Assembly (NCBI GenBank): GCA_024362935.1
Contig: JANCRA010000067.1
Span: 2,855,921-2,919,920, forward strand
Length of the DNA stretch: 64,000 nt
Direction: 5' to 3'
Origin: Setophaga petechia
Lineage: Eukaryota > Chordata > Aves > Passeriformes > Parulidae
This document shows positions 11,519-24,784 of the stretch, piece by piece. A program made the translations under genes and the position numbers. Within the stretch, counting starts at the first letter, position 1, and every line of letters begins with the position of its first letter. Under the pieces are notes generated by a model. That model worked only from the letters and a program-made list of their open reading frames with translations, was not told the origin of the DNA and made no database searches.

Positions 11519-14500
11519 CAGCCCACGCACCCCGCCAGGCACTTTCTCCCGAGTGAAACCCGCAGGAAGCTTTTCCGCGTGGTCCTTCTCCATCACCAGC
11601 ATCCCCCCCGCCCCGCCGGGAGATGCTGGGATGAGGTGGAAATCAGGTTGGCCTCTGTCGGACTGGGCTTCAAAGGCTTTCCCGACTGGTTTGTTTTGAG
11701 CGATGGTTTAAAGTGTGGTTAAGCCAGACTTGAAAGGAAAACGTGAGAGGTTAAGCAGCTTTGAACCTGTGCAGAATTTGTAAAGGCTGTTCCCAGAGCT
11801 TTAAAAAAGTGACAGTGACCCTTCTGAACCACAGTGTAATTGGTCTATCTTTAACATTTCCTTAGATAAAGAAAGAAAATCTGTTCTGTTTCACTAAGTT
11901 CTGTCTATTTTGGTTTGGTTGGGGTTTTGTTTGTTTGTGGGGTTTTGTTTGTTTATTTTGGGGGTTTGTTTTTTGTCCCCTCTCTAATTTAAAAAGAAAA
12001 AGAAAAGCCAGGTCAACAACAGGCTTCAGAGACAAGCAACAATTTAATTTAATTTTATTTTTCACAGTAGCTTTCTTAAAAGTGAGAGAATACTTTCTCA
12101 CCTCCGCCAGTGTCGGGTTTTTTTTATCCTCAAAAGAAGGAAGAGATCAGCGCACATGGGATCACAGTGGCATGGGTCTACACATTGCTGTTTTAAACCC
12201 CAAACCACTTCTTTCTGATTTCTGCTCTTTATTCTTTTTTTTTCTCCTAGTCTGTATTTTCTCTTACTGATTTATTTTGGTCCATAAAAATATCTCAGTT
12301 TGTCTTTAGAGTGTGGGACTTGGCAGTGAGGTTATCAAAAGTACTCAGGTACTGAGTATTTTGCCAGACTCATCCATTCTCAGTGAATCAAGAAATGCTC
12401 TGTGTTTCCTCTGTGGATACAATCTATGGATTTTCCAGGTTTCCAGTTCTGCTTCAACTTTGCATTTGAATTATTTCTGCTAATTTTGGTAGTTGTGTTG
12501 CTTGCTTTAAAAACAAAACTGCCTCAAAAGAAAGGGAGAAGCAAAGGTAGATTAAGGATCAAAAAAGTGAAGTTTCCATGAAATTATTTAGTCCAAGAAA
12601 TGTGAACTCTGAGTGTATTCTGTGTGTTTTATAGAGGAGCTTGTTTGGGTGGAACATGCTGGTGTCTGACAGGGGCTCGTGTATACCTGTGTGGGAAATA
12701 ACATTTTGAATCTTCAGCTCTGGTTGCTCCAGCTGTAGCAGAAGGTTTTGCTGCTCCTTTGGGGAGTGTTTTAATCCCTGAATGTTGTCAATAAATCTGG
12801 ATCTCTGCTTTCCAGCTGGAGGGAACTTTGCACCAAGAAGCTTAAGAGCAGTGTTTTAAAACTTTGGCTTAAAGCCAAAGCTCTTAAATTCTTGTTTAAC
12901 TTGAAAACACTCGAAAGTGGACTCAAAGTCAGTGACTTTATCCACTTTTGTGGATTTGAGGAAAATAGCTGCTTGTGAGAGCGGGCCCTTACCCAATTAA
13001 GGGAGTTTAAGTTTTCACAGCAGCCGAGCAATTGTGTTTTATGGGAGCTGCAGGTTTGCAACGCCCACGAGATGAGGCAACTTTGTGGTACAGAATTAGA
13101 TCTGCCACATGAAAATGCTGGTGCAAATGACCTGACAGATTTCACAGGGCTGGTCAGCAAAAGGGTGAAGACTTGAACTGAGATTTATGTTCTCTTAAAG
13201 GAGTTCTGGACGTATGATGCACTTGAAAACACATTTAACTGAATGTGGGAAACAAAAAACAAACCATAAAACGAAGGCAAATGAGTCTTATGACATTTTT
13301 ATATAAAGTCCTTGCTAAGTTCACGTAATTTGGAGAGGGGGGAATTATGCATCAAAACCAAAAGCAAAGCTTGCTATCATTTATTTGTTCTCCTGGAGCT
13401 GTTAAAAGAGCCGGGGCAGTGTGAGTGTATCAGCCAGTGATGACAAGTTAAATAGTATTCCTGGTCTGAGGCTGCCAAAATTCAGCCCCATTGTGAATTA
13501 ATGCAGCATAAACATCTCATCAGGAGAAGCCTTTCCTGGGGCAGTACTTTGTCAGGGTTTAGTTCGTAACCATCCCGTGGCAATTATGGGATGTTGGAGG
13601 GAGGTGGCTGTGTGCTGGTGTTGGCTGGCTGTAGTTTTGCCATAAAACATTTCAGTGATGATGTTCATCCCTGCTCTTAGCCAGCAAGAAAGCAGCTTTA
13701 GCTTTTGTGCATATAAGGCATCTGCTTACATATTATTATCTTGTCAAGAGCAGAGGAAAAGTCATGATCAAGTCCTCTAAACTCCGTGACCTTCATATTC
13801 CAAACCAGAGCATGATTGTGGAGGAAAGGAGAGCTGGGATCTCTTTGCAGCCTGTGCATTCTGAGATGCAGAATTTTAATTTCAGCTTCACAGGTTCTAA
13901 CTCCACTGCTACATCAATATCTCCAGGAAAGCTCTCCAGAAAAAAATTCCAGGGAGTGACTTGTGCTCATGTGATTGAGCTCCTTCAGCATCTGAACCAG
14001 GGGGATGCTGTGCAGACAGTGCACAGAGCTGGTCCATGGTGCTCCCAGATCACTCCCAGGAGCTGGGTGAGATCCCACCAGATTGCTTGGGGCAGCAGTG
14101 TGGCCAGGAGCCATTCTGAAAATGTAACAGTAGAAGTGATTCAGGACTTAGAACAGACCTTTGCACTGCTTGATTTTTGGCTTAGATGGAGAGTGCTGTG
14201 CTGCCATCGCTCTGGGCTCGTCCCAGGGAGGGGTTTTCCTCTAAGGCCAACTCTTCATGGCTTTGAATTTGGTGATCAGCTCTCTTTGTGTCAGGGATTC
14301 CCAAGTTCCTGCTGCTGATGTGCTGATCTGAGAGATCCACCACGAGAAAAATGGGGTAGTGGATGATACAGACTTATTAATGATGCATTTTCCTGTTTTC
14401 TTTTTATTTTCATTTTGCCCTATATATTAGTAAACCAAATATTTTAGAAATATTGTATTAGAACAAACATTTGCACATTTCTAGATTCTTTTAATAGTTC

Positions 14501-17500
14501 TGCAGATCTTATTTTTTGGGGAGAGGGGGAGGTGAGGAAATGTGGGTGGTAACAACAAGCTGCACATGCTGCTGAATCTGTTCCTTTGAAGTTTATATCA
14601 CTTTCAGGTTTTGCAGCACTGCAAACCCAAAAAGGAGATTTAGGGGAAAGCTGATTTACTCTAGATTAAAAGTTTATCCAGCAGATGACTTTTTGCAGGA
14701 ATTTTCTTTTCCACACCATGTCTATAAATTGCAACAGATCGTATCCATGTCCTTATTTCTTGGATTTTACACCACTTTTAATCCCAAATGTAGTCTGCTC
14801 TTCCTTAGAGTGCAAACATTAATTGTTGGATGTGAAGCTGGAGCTGTCCAGCGAGCCCCTCTCACCTCCCTGCCTCATGTGGATACTCAATGGCCTGTGT
14901 TAAAGCATTGCAAAAACATTGTTTTTGTTTCCTTATCTTTCTGTTCATGACAACTAAACTCTTTGTGATGCTTTGCTTTATCAAACTATTTCTTCATACA
15001 AAAGTGCTTTCTTTTACTGCTAATAATTCTTTTAATCTTAACAGCTTTGAAGGTAGCTGTATTTGATTTAAGTGTTGGGTAGAGTATTTTAATTTTCTTC
15101 TCTGAGAAGTTGTATAAATTCAGCTGTGGTCCTTGCTACAAGAGAAGACAAATAGAAAGTAGATCAGTCAACAGACAGAGCTGTCCTTCAGGTGACTGTT
15201 TGCTTGAATCTCGTCAGTCACATCCAAATACATGAAGATTTCATTTCCTCTTGGTGATGCCAGCGTGGGGATGTTTGTGGGATGCTCCCTGCAATGCTGT
15301 TTGACAAGGAGCACGCTCTGTGCTAATCGCTGCTCAGCTCCCTGGCCCTGGGCTCATCCGTGTTGGCTCTCACAAGCAGATGTTCTGTGGATCTTCTCAA
15401 GGGCTGGTCCATCTGGCTGTGGAAGGGAGAGAGAAAAGCACCTCACAGAGGTGAATTCCAGTGTCCTGCCTGACCTCTGACTCCCAAATCCCTCCCAATG
15501 CTGAGAGCCAGGTGCTGGGGTTGTGCTGCTCCTTCCCCAGCTCTGGGGTGGAGAACTTGGAATCTGCCTCTCCAAACATCCCATAAGCCTCATGTGCCCG
15601 CACAGAAACTCAGCATGTTTTCACTAAATTAGAAAGAAAATCCATTGGATAATTCAAGAGCTGAAAAGTACTTCTTCCACGGAGCTGTAAGAAAACGAAG
15701 CTAATTAAACGAAGCCAATTAAAGCTCTATAAACTTTTGCATAATGCTGGCTGAGTTAACTGTCCACCCTGGGCTGGGTATGCCGGGAAAGTAAATAGTG
15801 AGTAATGCAGATGGAGATTAAAATACATGAGCTGTCCTCACTGCAATGCTAAACCCTTGCCCTGGTAATAGTAGCTGGAGTGCCAGAGGGCTGCAGAGGA
15901 GCTGCTGCTTCCGAGGGCTGGGGATAATCCCTGCTGCTGTTCCCAGGGCCCTGGGAGGCACAGAGCTGCTCAGTGCTGTTCTCTCTGCGCTGCCGTGGTG
16001 TGGGAAGTGCTGTGCCCTGGCAGGGGTGGCTTTTCCAGCGCAAAGGAAGGAGGAAAGGAGGCGAAAGGGAAGGGAAGGAAGTGTGCTGACAGGCCTGAAC
16101 AGGTTTCCTGTGGGGCTGCCAGCCAGGCTCTGCTCGCTGAGGTATCCATTCCCTTTGAGTGGCAGGAGCAGATCCCAGGCCTGGCCATGGCTTGGGTTTC
16201 AGGGGGCTCAGGCCAGCAGAGGCTCCTGAGCCATGCCAGGGCTGTGCTGGGCACTGTGGCCATCACAGCTCTTCCCTTGCTGCCTGCTTGTCCTGTGAGC
16301 AAACATCCCTGCCAGGGACCAGGCTGCTGCTTCTGCTCTCAGCTGGCTCTTTCAGAGCAGAGAGGGAGCCCAGGGTGTCCCTTGGCTGCTGAGAGTGGAG
16401 TCTCAGAGCTCAGGAAAGCGTTTTGACCAGGCGTGCTTCCAGTCAGATGCTCTGAGGATCTTTCCTCATCTTGCCTCAAAACTCACCTGCTGGGAGTGTT
16501 TTTAACAACTCATCAGATGTTCAGTCTAGCTTGAACTTGAGACACCTTCCAAAATGTATAAATCCCCTACTGTATCAAAAGAAGTGTCTTCATGAGGATT
16601 TTGAAGTCTTGTCAGACTTGCAGTATTTCTTTCCTTCACAAAGGAAAAAAAAAAACTTTTTTAAAGAAAATTTTATCTTTAAATACAGTAATAATTAAAA
16701 GATGTCTTTTCATAGTATTTGGCATAATTTTTCAATTATAATTATGTGAACACAGTACAAAAATCTTAGAAACATGAGTGAGAAAAACCTCAAAGCCTCT
16801 GGATTGCTGATTATTGTTCAAGATACAGTCTGTAAGCTCTTTACTGCATTGCCCATTGAAAGGTTTGGGGAATAATTGTTATCTGTGATTCTTTTCACTG
16901 TAGGGACTATAGATCATATAGAATCAAGGAATGAAAAAATAATTTGTGCTGAAAGGGATTGCCAGAAGTGCAGTCACCATCTCAAGGCAGGATTAATTCC
17001 AAAACCAAATCATTCTCATCCAGTTCAGCTGTGAAAATCTGCAAAGATGGAGCTCTCACAACATCTCTGAAATGTCTTTTTACAACATCTCTGTTCTGAT
17101 GCTGTCGTTGTCATGGTGCATAATTTTTTCTTTATGTTCTATGAGATTTCCCTTCAATTTGTGAATGATGCCTGTCTTGATGCTGTGCTGTCAGCTCCTG
17201 AGAGGAATCTGACTCCTCAGAGAAGAGTCTGTGATTCCCCTTCAGGTAGTGAAAGATAATTCCAGACCTGGAGTTAAATTTCACGGTGATAATTGGTTTT
17301 CAAATCTAGGAGTGGGCTCCAGCCCAAGAATTAACAGTTAAAGGAAGAATGGAGAGAAAGTTCACTGCTGATACCCAGTGGCACCTCACTGGCTCATTTT
17401 TAAATCCCTGTCAGGAAATCTTGGGTCAGAGGAACATTTTGTGGAGGATACAGAGGTACCACTGTTGGCATTCCATGGGAAGCTGAGGAGATATCTTCAG

Positions 17501-19888
17501 CTGATAAAGTCTTGATGCAGATGTTTTTTTTATCTTTTTCAGGTGAAAAACGAAGATTAGGAGCTCAGATTTGTTGAGCTGGGAGAGCCTGTGAGGGGTG
17601 GCTTTGGAAAGGTAGTGGCAGTGGTGACAATGGATGGGTGAATGATCCTTGCAGAGGCTCTGCATGTAGATAAAGGTTAGATGAGGGAGGTATTGGCATT
17701 CACTTGGGTAAATATGACTTTTAAACTTGAGCTGCTCTGGATTCCCTGAGTGTTTTGTCTGCAATGCATGATTATCTCACCCTGGAGTCCATGTTTAAAG
17801 TGATGGATTGGTCCTTGGCAGTGGTTCCTTCTCCCACTGAGCACTGGGGAGCCTGAAGCAAAGGCTGCTGGAATAGGGGGGTGAGGTGAATCACATTGGA
17901 GCTACTGAGAGGATTCACAGGAATGGGAATTGGGTGGGAAAAAATTACTCACAGACCAAAGGAGAGGGCAGACATGAAGGCAGGAGTGCCCTGAGGGGCT
18001 TGCTCCCCTTCCAGGCTCTGAATATGTTACCCATAAGTGTGGGGAATGACCAACAAAACTCTTCAAGGATGTGAGATTTGAAAAGTTTTTCCATTAAACA
18101 GTCTTATTTCAGGAAAGCTGCAGCTTGTGCTTCAAATGCAGTTGTGCTCCTTTTTAACATCTCAGGCTGCTTTGGAAGGGCTTGGAGACCTGGTTGGACA
18201 AGTCCAGCCTGTGGGTGGCCTTAATCAGGTTTGGTTTGTATCTCATGATTCAGAAGATGCCTCAGGACCTTTGTGGCTTTCAGTGGATGAAGAACCTCCC
18301 CTCTAAAAGCTGCTTCAGCAGAGCATGTAGGCAGTGCTCACTGAAGGCAAATCTCCAAGTTTCAAAGACAACAGAGAAGTTCAGTGGTGGGTTCACTGTA
18401 GCAGGTGCTCGACGGGTTTTTTTAAATTTATTTTTGTATAAAGATTGATTTCATTTCATGCCTTAAAACTGAGCATGTGTTCAGTTGCTTTATTGAACTG
18501 AGGTCTGAATTCCCATTCCATGCAGACTTTTGGTCTCTTTTTCCAGACTTCCTGGAAGAGCTGCAGAATACATCTGGCCTCTAAGATCATGGAGCAGTGT
18601 CTCCTGGAGCATTCGGTGTTCTCTAGCAAGTACAATGTTTTATGTGGCCACTTGGATTAACTCAGAGGGAGTTTCAAGAGCTGAAGGATGATTTGAAAAG
18701 GAGCCTATTTTTCTTGAACTGTGCTCAGAGTCTTTCCCTTTACTGTAACCTTAGCTGGCTCAGGTTTCAGGTTGAGGCTCCTGTGAAAACTTGTATTTAG
18801 ACTTTCTATCCCAAATGGAAATTATTTTTCTGGTGAAGCCAAGCCAAACAATTGTACACTGCCAAGTGCTGCTGCACGAGCAATTTTAAGTCACTGTGTT
18901 GAGAAAGGCCAAAAACATCTTCATGCAGAGGGCTGACCTTTTTGGTTCTCCAAAAAACAAAGTATTTCCAACACAATGGCCTTCTGACTGCTGTTCTTTG
19001 ATAAGCATCTCCTTCAGATGGGTCTTGTGGATGAAGTAACCACATGGCAGTGGATTTAAATCCATCCTGGCCACTGTGAGGATGACTTTCCTCTCCTCTC
19101 CTGTGCTAATCTCTGGTTTTGTCCTGAAGTAGCAGCTTTCACTGTTCTGATTGTGCATATTCCTTCAGGTGATTAGTAGTCAGCAAATATTCCAGCTCTC
19201 CTCATTCTCTCCCATGTGTTGCCCTCTCTGAGAAGGAAAGAGCTAATCAAATGAACATTGGCATTTTTTATAAGAGCATTCCAAGGAGTATCTGGTATTT
19301 TTTCCCCAAAGCATCTGTTTCTCCACACCAGTGATGTAGAAGTTGCCAGATGCCCACCTGCCTTGGAAGCTGTTCAAACAGAGGAAGGATTTTGTTAAGG
19401 AAGGTTGATTTTGCTGAGTTGAACTCTTTCACTAATTACATTTTCATTGTAAAGTTAGATGCCTCTGTTTCCCTAAAATGAGCTTCTCTGCACACAAACT
19501 AAATTTCTGCTTTTAAATGAGCCACTGTTCTGAGAATGTCCATCCCAGAAGTTGAGGTGAGAACTCAGTCTCATTGTGGAGATGGAGTGAATTTATTTGC
19601 ATTGCCTAATTGAATAACTAAAACTTAAATGCAGTTTCCCTTTTCTCTCACATTCACTCTTTTTTTTTCTTTTTTTTTCCCTGAGCAAAGCTACTAAGCA
19701 GCAGCTTTTCTGTGTGCTGAAGACAGTGCTGCTGCAATTCTGATGTTGAAACGGGGGCAGCATTTGCAACCTCAGATATTTTAAAGAAACACATGAGAAA
19801 AGCTGGAGTCTTGAGAGCAGTGGAGGTTCCCAGAGATGAAGGGCAGGATGAAGCATCCTCCTGACCTGATCCATGCCAATGCCAGAGG

Positions 19889-20497
19889 TGGTTTCTTGTC
19901 CCACCCGGCTGCTGTCTCTGCTCGGGCACGCGCAGGATGGGTCGGGGCAGCCGCGGTTCAAAGGACGAGTCTGGACCCTTCGATACTTCGGTCTTCAAAT
20001 TGTTTATTATTTCTTATCACACAGAGTTTTCCTTTCTGCCAGCCAGGATCTGACCAGCAAGGCAACCAAGGGCACTGACCACCCATGGGGCGGTCGTGTC
20101 CTTTTATAATAAAAACTCCGTACATCATATTTACCTTTTATCCCCAATACCTTTCACCCTTGTTAACAAGTGCACCTTCACCACAAACCAACCCCCAAGT
20201 GCCAGCATCACCACAGAAGATGGAAGACAAGAAGAAGAAAGAAGAAGCATGAGACACGCCCCAATTCCTCCATCTTGTCTCCATAACCCCCCTGTACCAA
20301 GATATAACCCCCCTGTACCAAAATCCCAAAATACATGTTTCACCCTGTGAATGTGTCATCCCTCCACCACTTAAACTGTGCTCATTCTCATGTCCTCATA
20401 CACACCCTCTGAAGGGTCAAAGTCCAGCCACCAAGAATGTCTGGCAACATTCCAGGACCTCCGAGCCCCCCAAGCGTTTTCTCGGTCATTCTGGACA
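19889..20497 (-). mobile_element. Solo LTR, diverged relative of the 8724 LTR
   Basis: It shares the order of landmarks with 8724-9349: a block containing 'gtttattattt', a TATA-like block ('ccttttataata'), 'cacagaagatggaagacaag' followed by an AAG-rich run, and an end at '...tctggaca'. On the minus strand it carries a TATAAAAG and an AATAAAC. The right end at 20497 is firm. The left end is placed by length and I see no clean target duplication. It is antisense to CRHR2 within beta intron 1. Confidence 0.7.
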
Positions 20498-21565
20498 TTA
20501 GGAGCGATATTCTGAGCTCCCACAGTTTCTCAGGAGTGGAAAATGCTTTGGCTTTATAGAGAGCACAGTGGATAGTGCAGGGTGAGACTCTGTGTGGCAA
20601 AGAAGACATGAGATGGACCCTTCTCCTGTCAGCTGTGGGCTGAGCACGTTTTGTGTTAATAACTCCACATTTTTCCATGTTGGAAGGTCACTTCATCTTG
20701 CTCAGTAAAAGAAAGAGCACAGATGATTAAATAAGATGATGATGGGCTTGTGTCTTCTGCAGCCATCATCTCTAGGAATGTTTTGACCTCTCCTTTTGTA
20801 TGCAGTGTCTAAAGAAAATTTAGGAAGGATGCATCTAAGTGACTCTGTCCTTATAGTGCAGAAAACCCAGTCAGTGGAGGTCATTCCAATTAAAAGATTT
20901 AAAATACTGCAGATGAACTGCATCTGGAAAATTCCTGCTTCTCTTCCTGAATTCCAAAGGAATCCCTGTGTGATCAGCTCAGCTGCTGCTCTCTCTGTTT
21001 TGAAGTCTAAGCTATTCAATACAAATCCCACTGCTTTTCTGGGAGTGGTTTTCTGCTGAAATGCTGTTGTACTTCCATGGGATGGATTTCTCTGGGACCT
21101 CAGGAGTACTAGAAAAAGCTTTTTTTTTTTTTTTTTTAAGAGTTTTTGCTCTGTTGCTTTGAGGCTGTGTCAGATGTCAGCACCTCTCAGCATGTCACCA
21201 GCAGATGTTTGACAGGGAGGCCTAAAAACTGGCTTTTATTAGAGCACTGCAGTCTGGCATCTGGGAATTCTTGTGTGAGGATGGGAAAAGAAGTGGAGTG
21301 TGTGCATCTGTCCACGTGTGGCAGCACCCCCTGCCTCCAAACTCACCTCCCTCCTGGCAAGGGGTGTTCCACTGTCATGGGTCATCCTTTTCCTCTTCAG
21401 TCCTTCCCTCAGCTTGCATTCCTGCTGACTTCTCCCACTCTGCTGCTACCTACTGTGAGATATTTAAATTTAGCAGATGCTCCATTGTGTCTTGTGGTGT
21501 TTGTGAGGGTCCCCAGGACGAGGTGAGAGATGAGAATTTGACTCCATGTTCTCAGAAGGCTGATA

Positions 21566-21725
21566 TGTATTATGTTATATTATATTATATTATATTATAT
21601 TATATTATATTATATTATATTATATTATATTATATTATATTATATTATATTATATTATATTATATTATATTATATTATATTATATCATATCATATCATAT
21701 TATATTACATTATGTTTGTTATATT
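21566..21725. repeat. (ATATT)n pentanucleotide microsatellite
   Basis: About 150 bp of near-perfect 5-bp repeats, with three 'atatc' variants near 21685. The YYIILYYIIL-like translations are artefacts of the repeat. The copy number is likely polymorphic. Confidence 0.97.
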
Positions 21726-22938
21726 ATAAAGGAGACATCAGACATTCATTCACAAGAATGAATAATAAAAACCCATGACTGACTCCTCAGAGTCTGACAC
21801 AGCTGATGGTGATTGGCCATTAATTAAAAACAATTCACATGGAACCAATCAAACATTCACCTGTTGGTAAACAATGTCCAAGCCACATTCCAAAGCAGCA
21901 AACACAGGAGCAGCAATCAGATAATTCTTGTTTTCATTCCTCTCTGGGGCTTATCAGCTTCCCAGGAGAAAATCCTGGGCAAAGAGGAGTTTTCAGAAAA
22001 TATCATGGTGACAGTGTCTCTGTGGTAGCCCCGTGCTTGTGTGGCCATTTTTGGGTCCTGTCCATAGCTTTGGGGGATGTTTTATATTCCAAAGCCATTC
22101 CTTTATGTTCCTGTAGCTATTTCTTCCATGTTTGAGAGCAGAAAACAACCTCTCCCATGCAGGTGAATTTTACAGCACTGGCGTTCATTTGGTTTTACAT
22201 TTCTATACTGCTCCATAGTGGAACTCAGTATTTCAAACCAGGACTCTTTGTGAGTTCTTCTTAAAATGAAGCTACAAATCCTCTCTAAGCTGGATGAAAT
22301 AACCACAAACGCTGGTGGGAACTGTGAGTAGGCAACTCTTGTGTCTCATAGTTGATGCCCTCTGACCGAGATAAATGTCTTTCATTAATAAATGAAGAGC
22401 AGTGACCATGTCCAAGGGGAAAGGCCCAATAAAATGCCCATTAGAGAGGCAGACAGTGACACCAGAGCAATTCATCCTTTTCCCAAAGTCCTCACAGATA
22501 TGAATGAGAACTTGAAGGCTCTGTGGTTTGGTTTTTTTTTTTAAGACTCAGAGCTGGCCTGCTCCTATTGGTGTCCCTGCTTTGGAAAGTAAAAGCTTGA
22601 TTTCCACTCAATCTTTGGCTCAGCACTTTAGTTTTATTTGTTCATAAATGTTCACAGTGGCTCAGAGGAATTAAGTTGGACATTTCTGTGCATGATTTAG
22701 GTAAATTTTCAGGACAAAAAAGAACTGATTCGGTGGGCAGAGGTTACGGAATAGCTGTTTTAAGAGAAATGCAGTTTGAGTAAAGTCATGCATTAGTGAC
22801 CCAAAGCCATTATTTCAGTGCTTCAAAATATAATTTCTGTGCAGTCATGGGCCCAATTATTTATCTTTACAATTTTACATTACTGAAATAATTTCTCTTT
22901 CTTTGTTTGTTTTGCTGGTTTTTATTGTAAGAAGGGTT

Positions 22939-23387
22939 TGTCAAGACTGGCCTAGAGCAGAGGCTGGACAAAGTTAAGGAATAAAGTAGGGATTTATTAA
23001 AAGGCCTCCATGGATGCACCTTGGGCAGCACAAGAGCCCAGCCAGGGCTGCACCCAAGATGAACCAAAATGGCCCCAAAATGCACGAGCGCTCCCGGGCT
23101 CTCTCCCTGGGATCAGTTCTGCTCCATTTGCATCTTGCAGTTCATTGTCCCATCCCAGCTTTAGCCCAGGCAGTCCCACCCTGCTTGTTTTTCTCTCTCC
23201 AGCCCACGGGGTTTGTGCTCTTGGGCTGAGATTTGGATCATTTGTCCTTGGTGCCCAGCTGGAGCAGGAATTGTTTTGTCTCCCTGTTCTGTACAGAGAA
23301 CTCACCATTCCCTAATGTGAAGCTCAGAACTACACACTAAAGCAGCACAGAACCTGAAAAATATAAAAGCTAAAACCTGAGCCATCA
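22939..23387 (-). mobile_element. Solo LTR, avian ERV type (second family)
   Basis: The segment from 'tgtcaagactggcctagagc' to '...acctgagccatca' is TG...CA bounded and has the layout of a songbird ERV LTR in reverse orientation: the complement of AATAAA ('gatttatta') lies near its left end and an A/T-rich TATA-like block ('atataaaagc') near the right. The small open frames across it are not retained genes. I could not resolve a clean target duplication. Confidence 0.65.
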
Positions 23388-23600
23388 TTTGGGTTTTTTT
23401 GCTTTAAATACAATTTTTTTAAAAAAAAGTTTTGCGCACAGCAAGGCTGTTGACTGTGGTTAGCAGAGAGAAAATGAAACCAAAAGTAACATAATATGTG
23501 GAAGGCACTTTTCCCCCCAGCCAAATTAACCTGAGCTGACCCTAAGGCAAATGTGACATTTAACCTTTCCTATTCCTGCCCAAGCTGTGCTCAGCTTGAC

Positions 23601-24720
23601 CTCTGTCTGTTCCTCCCCACCGTCCTGGGGAGGGCACGGCTGAACACGCGGCGTATTTACAGTACACGGGGATGGCTTGAGTTTCTTCTTTGAAGTGAGG
23701 CAGTGCTTTTGGCCTGGGAGGTGGCCCAGGGGTGAGGGATGGAGGGGGAGAAATGCCTCTGCCTTGTCAACTCACATGCCTGGATCTGTCATGAGACGTG
23801 GCCACTGCAGAGTCTGGGTTCTGAGAGCTCCGTGCCTTGGGAGGTGGAAATTGTACCTGGCTTTATCTCCTTGATTTGACTATGCATGGAGGGTTTGCTA
23901 TGGGAGGCGGTTTTGAGCCTCCCTGGATGCTGGAATTTGAACTGCAGGGAGCTCTCAGAACTTTGGGCCTGTAAGCCAAAGTTTAGAATTAAATCTGTCA
24001 GTTCTTCCCCACCGTCCTGGGGAGGGCACGGCTGAACACGCGGCGTATTTACAGTACACGGGGATGGCTTGAGTTTCTTCTTTGAAGTGAGGCAGTGCTC
24101 TTGGCCTGGGAGATGGCAGAGGGGTGAGGGATGGAGGGGGAGGAATGCCTCTGCTGTGTCAACTCACGTGCCTGGGTCTGTCACGGGATGTGCCCAGTGC
24201 AGAGTCTGGGTTTTGAGATCTCCGTGCCTCGGGAGGTGGAATCTATACCAGGCTTTATCTCCTTGACCTGACCATGCATGGAGGGTTTACTATGGGAGGC
24301 AGTTTTGAGCCTCCCTGGATGTTGGAATTTGAAATGCAGGGAGCTCTCAGAACTTTGGGCCTGTAAACCAAAGTTTAGAACTAAATCTGTCAGTTCTTCC
24401 CCACCGTCCTGGGGAGGGCACGGCTGAACATGCGGCGTATTTACAGTACACGGGGATGGCTTGAGTTTCTTCTTTGAAGTGAGGCAGTGCTTTTGGCCTG
24501 GGAGGTGGCAGAGGGGTGAGGGATGGAAGGGGAGAAATGCCTCTGCTGTGTCAACTCACATGCCTGGATCTGTCATGAGACGTGGCTACTGCAGAGTCTG
24601 AGTTTTGAGAGCTCCGTGCCTCGGGAGGTGGAAGTTGTACCTGGCTTTATCTCCTTGACCTGACCATGCATGGAGGGTTTGCTACTCCAGGCAGGAGTTT
24701 AGAGCCCCCCTGGACTTTAG
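23601..24720. repeat. 392-bp tandem repeat, about 2.8 copies
   Basis: The block 'ccaccgtcctggggagggca' recurs with 'cgtcc' at 23621, 24013 and 24405, exactly 392 bp apart. Copies are more than 90% identical by eye through the whole unit. The third copy breaks off near 24685-24720, just before the LTR at 24785. Matching 65-codon frames in copies 1 and 2 (23677 and 24069) exist because the DNA is duplicated, and copy 3 does not keep an equivalent one. The nature of the unit is unknown: it could be a local satellite seed or a tandemly duplicated repeat fragment. Confidence 0.93.
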
Positions 24721-24784
24721 AAAAGGCTTCCAAACTTAGGTGCTAGAAGTGAAAAATGTAGATTTGTAGTTTAAAGCAGAGGTC

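Larger units (their letters stand above)
10320..11560 (+). promoter_or_regulatory. CRHR2: CpG island / CRHR2 beta promoter region
   Basis: Base composition changes sharply to GC-rich with dense CpG (for example 'ggcggcagcgccgggctcgg'), unlike the AT-moderate surroundings. The island contains the beta first coding exon at 10825-10890 and spans its upstream region, as expected of a CpG-island promoter. I see no convincing TATA box, so initiation is probably dispersed and the start site cannot be fixed. The long open frames on both strands here reflect stop-poor GC-rich DNA. Confidence 0.75.

Noticed and set aside
10375..11602. Long minus-strand frames of 307 and 259 codons, plus several + frames, in the CpG island
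   Set aside because: GC-rich DNA has few stops. The frames overlap in many registers, are Arg/Pro/Gly-rich low-complexity, and one runs antisense through the beta exon.
12841..12888. Interrupted hairpin around 'ctttggcttaaagccaaag'
   Set aside because: The stem is only 9 bp plus a partial outer 8-9 bp stem with a large bulge, which is easily chance.
13707..14318. 203-codon open frame in beta intron 1
   Set aside because: No recognisable domain, no splice context, composition like surrounding DNA, and no family match. It is probably a chance frame.
21271..21778. 152-codon frame with Tyr/Ile repeats
   Set aside because: The C-terminal half is the ATATT microsatellite translated and the rest has no support.
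23677..24266. Two similar 65-codon frames suggesting a duplicated small gene
   Set aside because: They are the same position in adjacent 392-bp tandem units. The third unit does not keep the frame.
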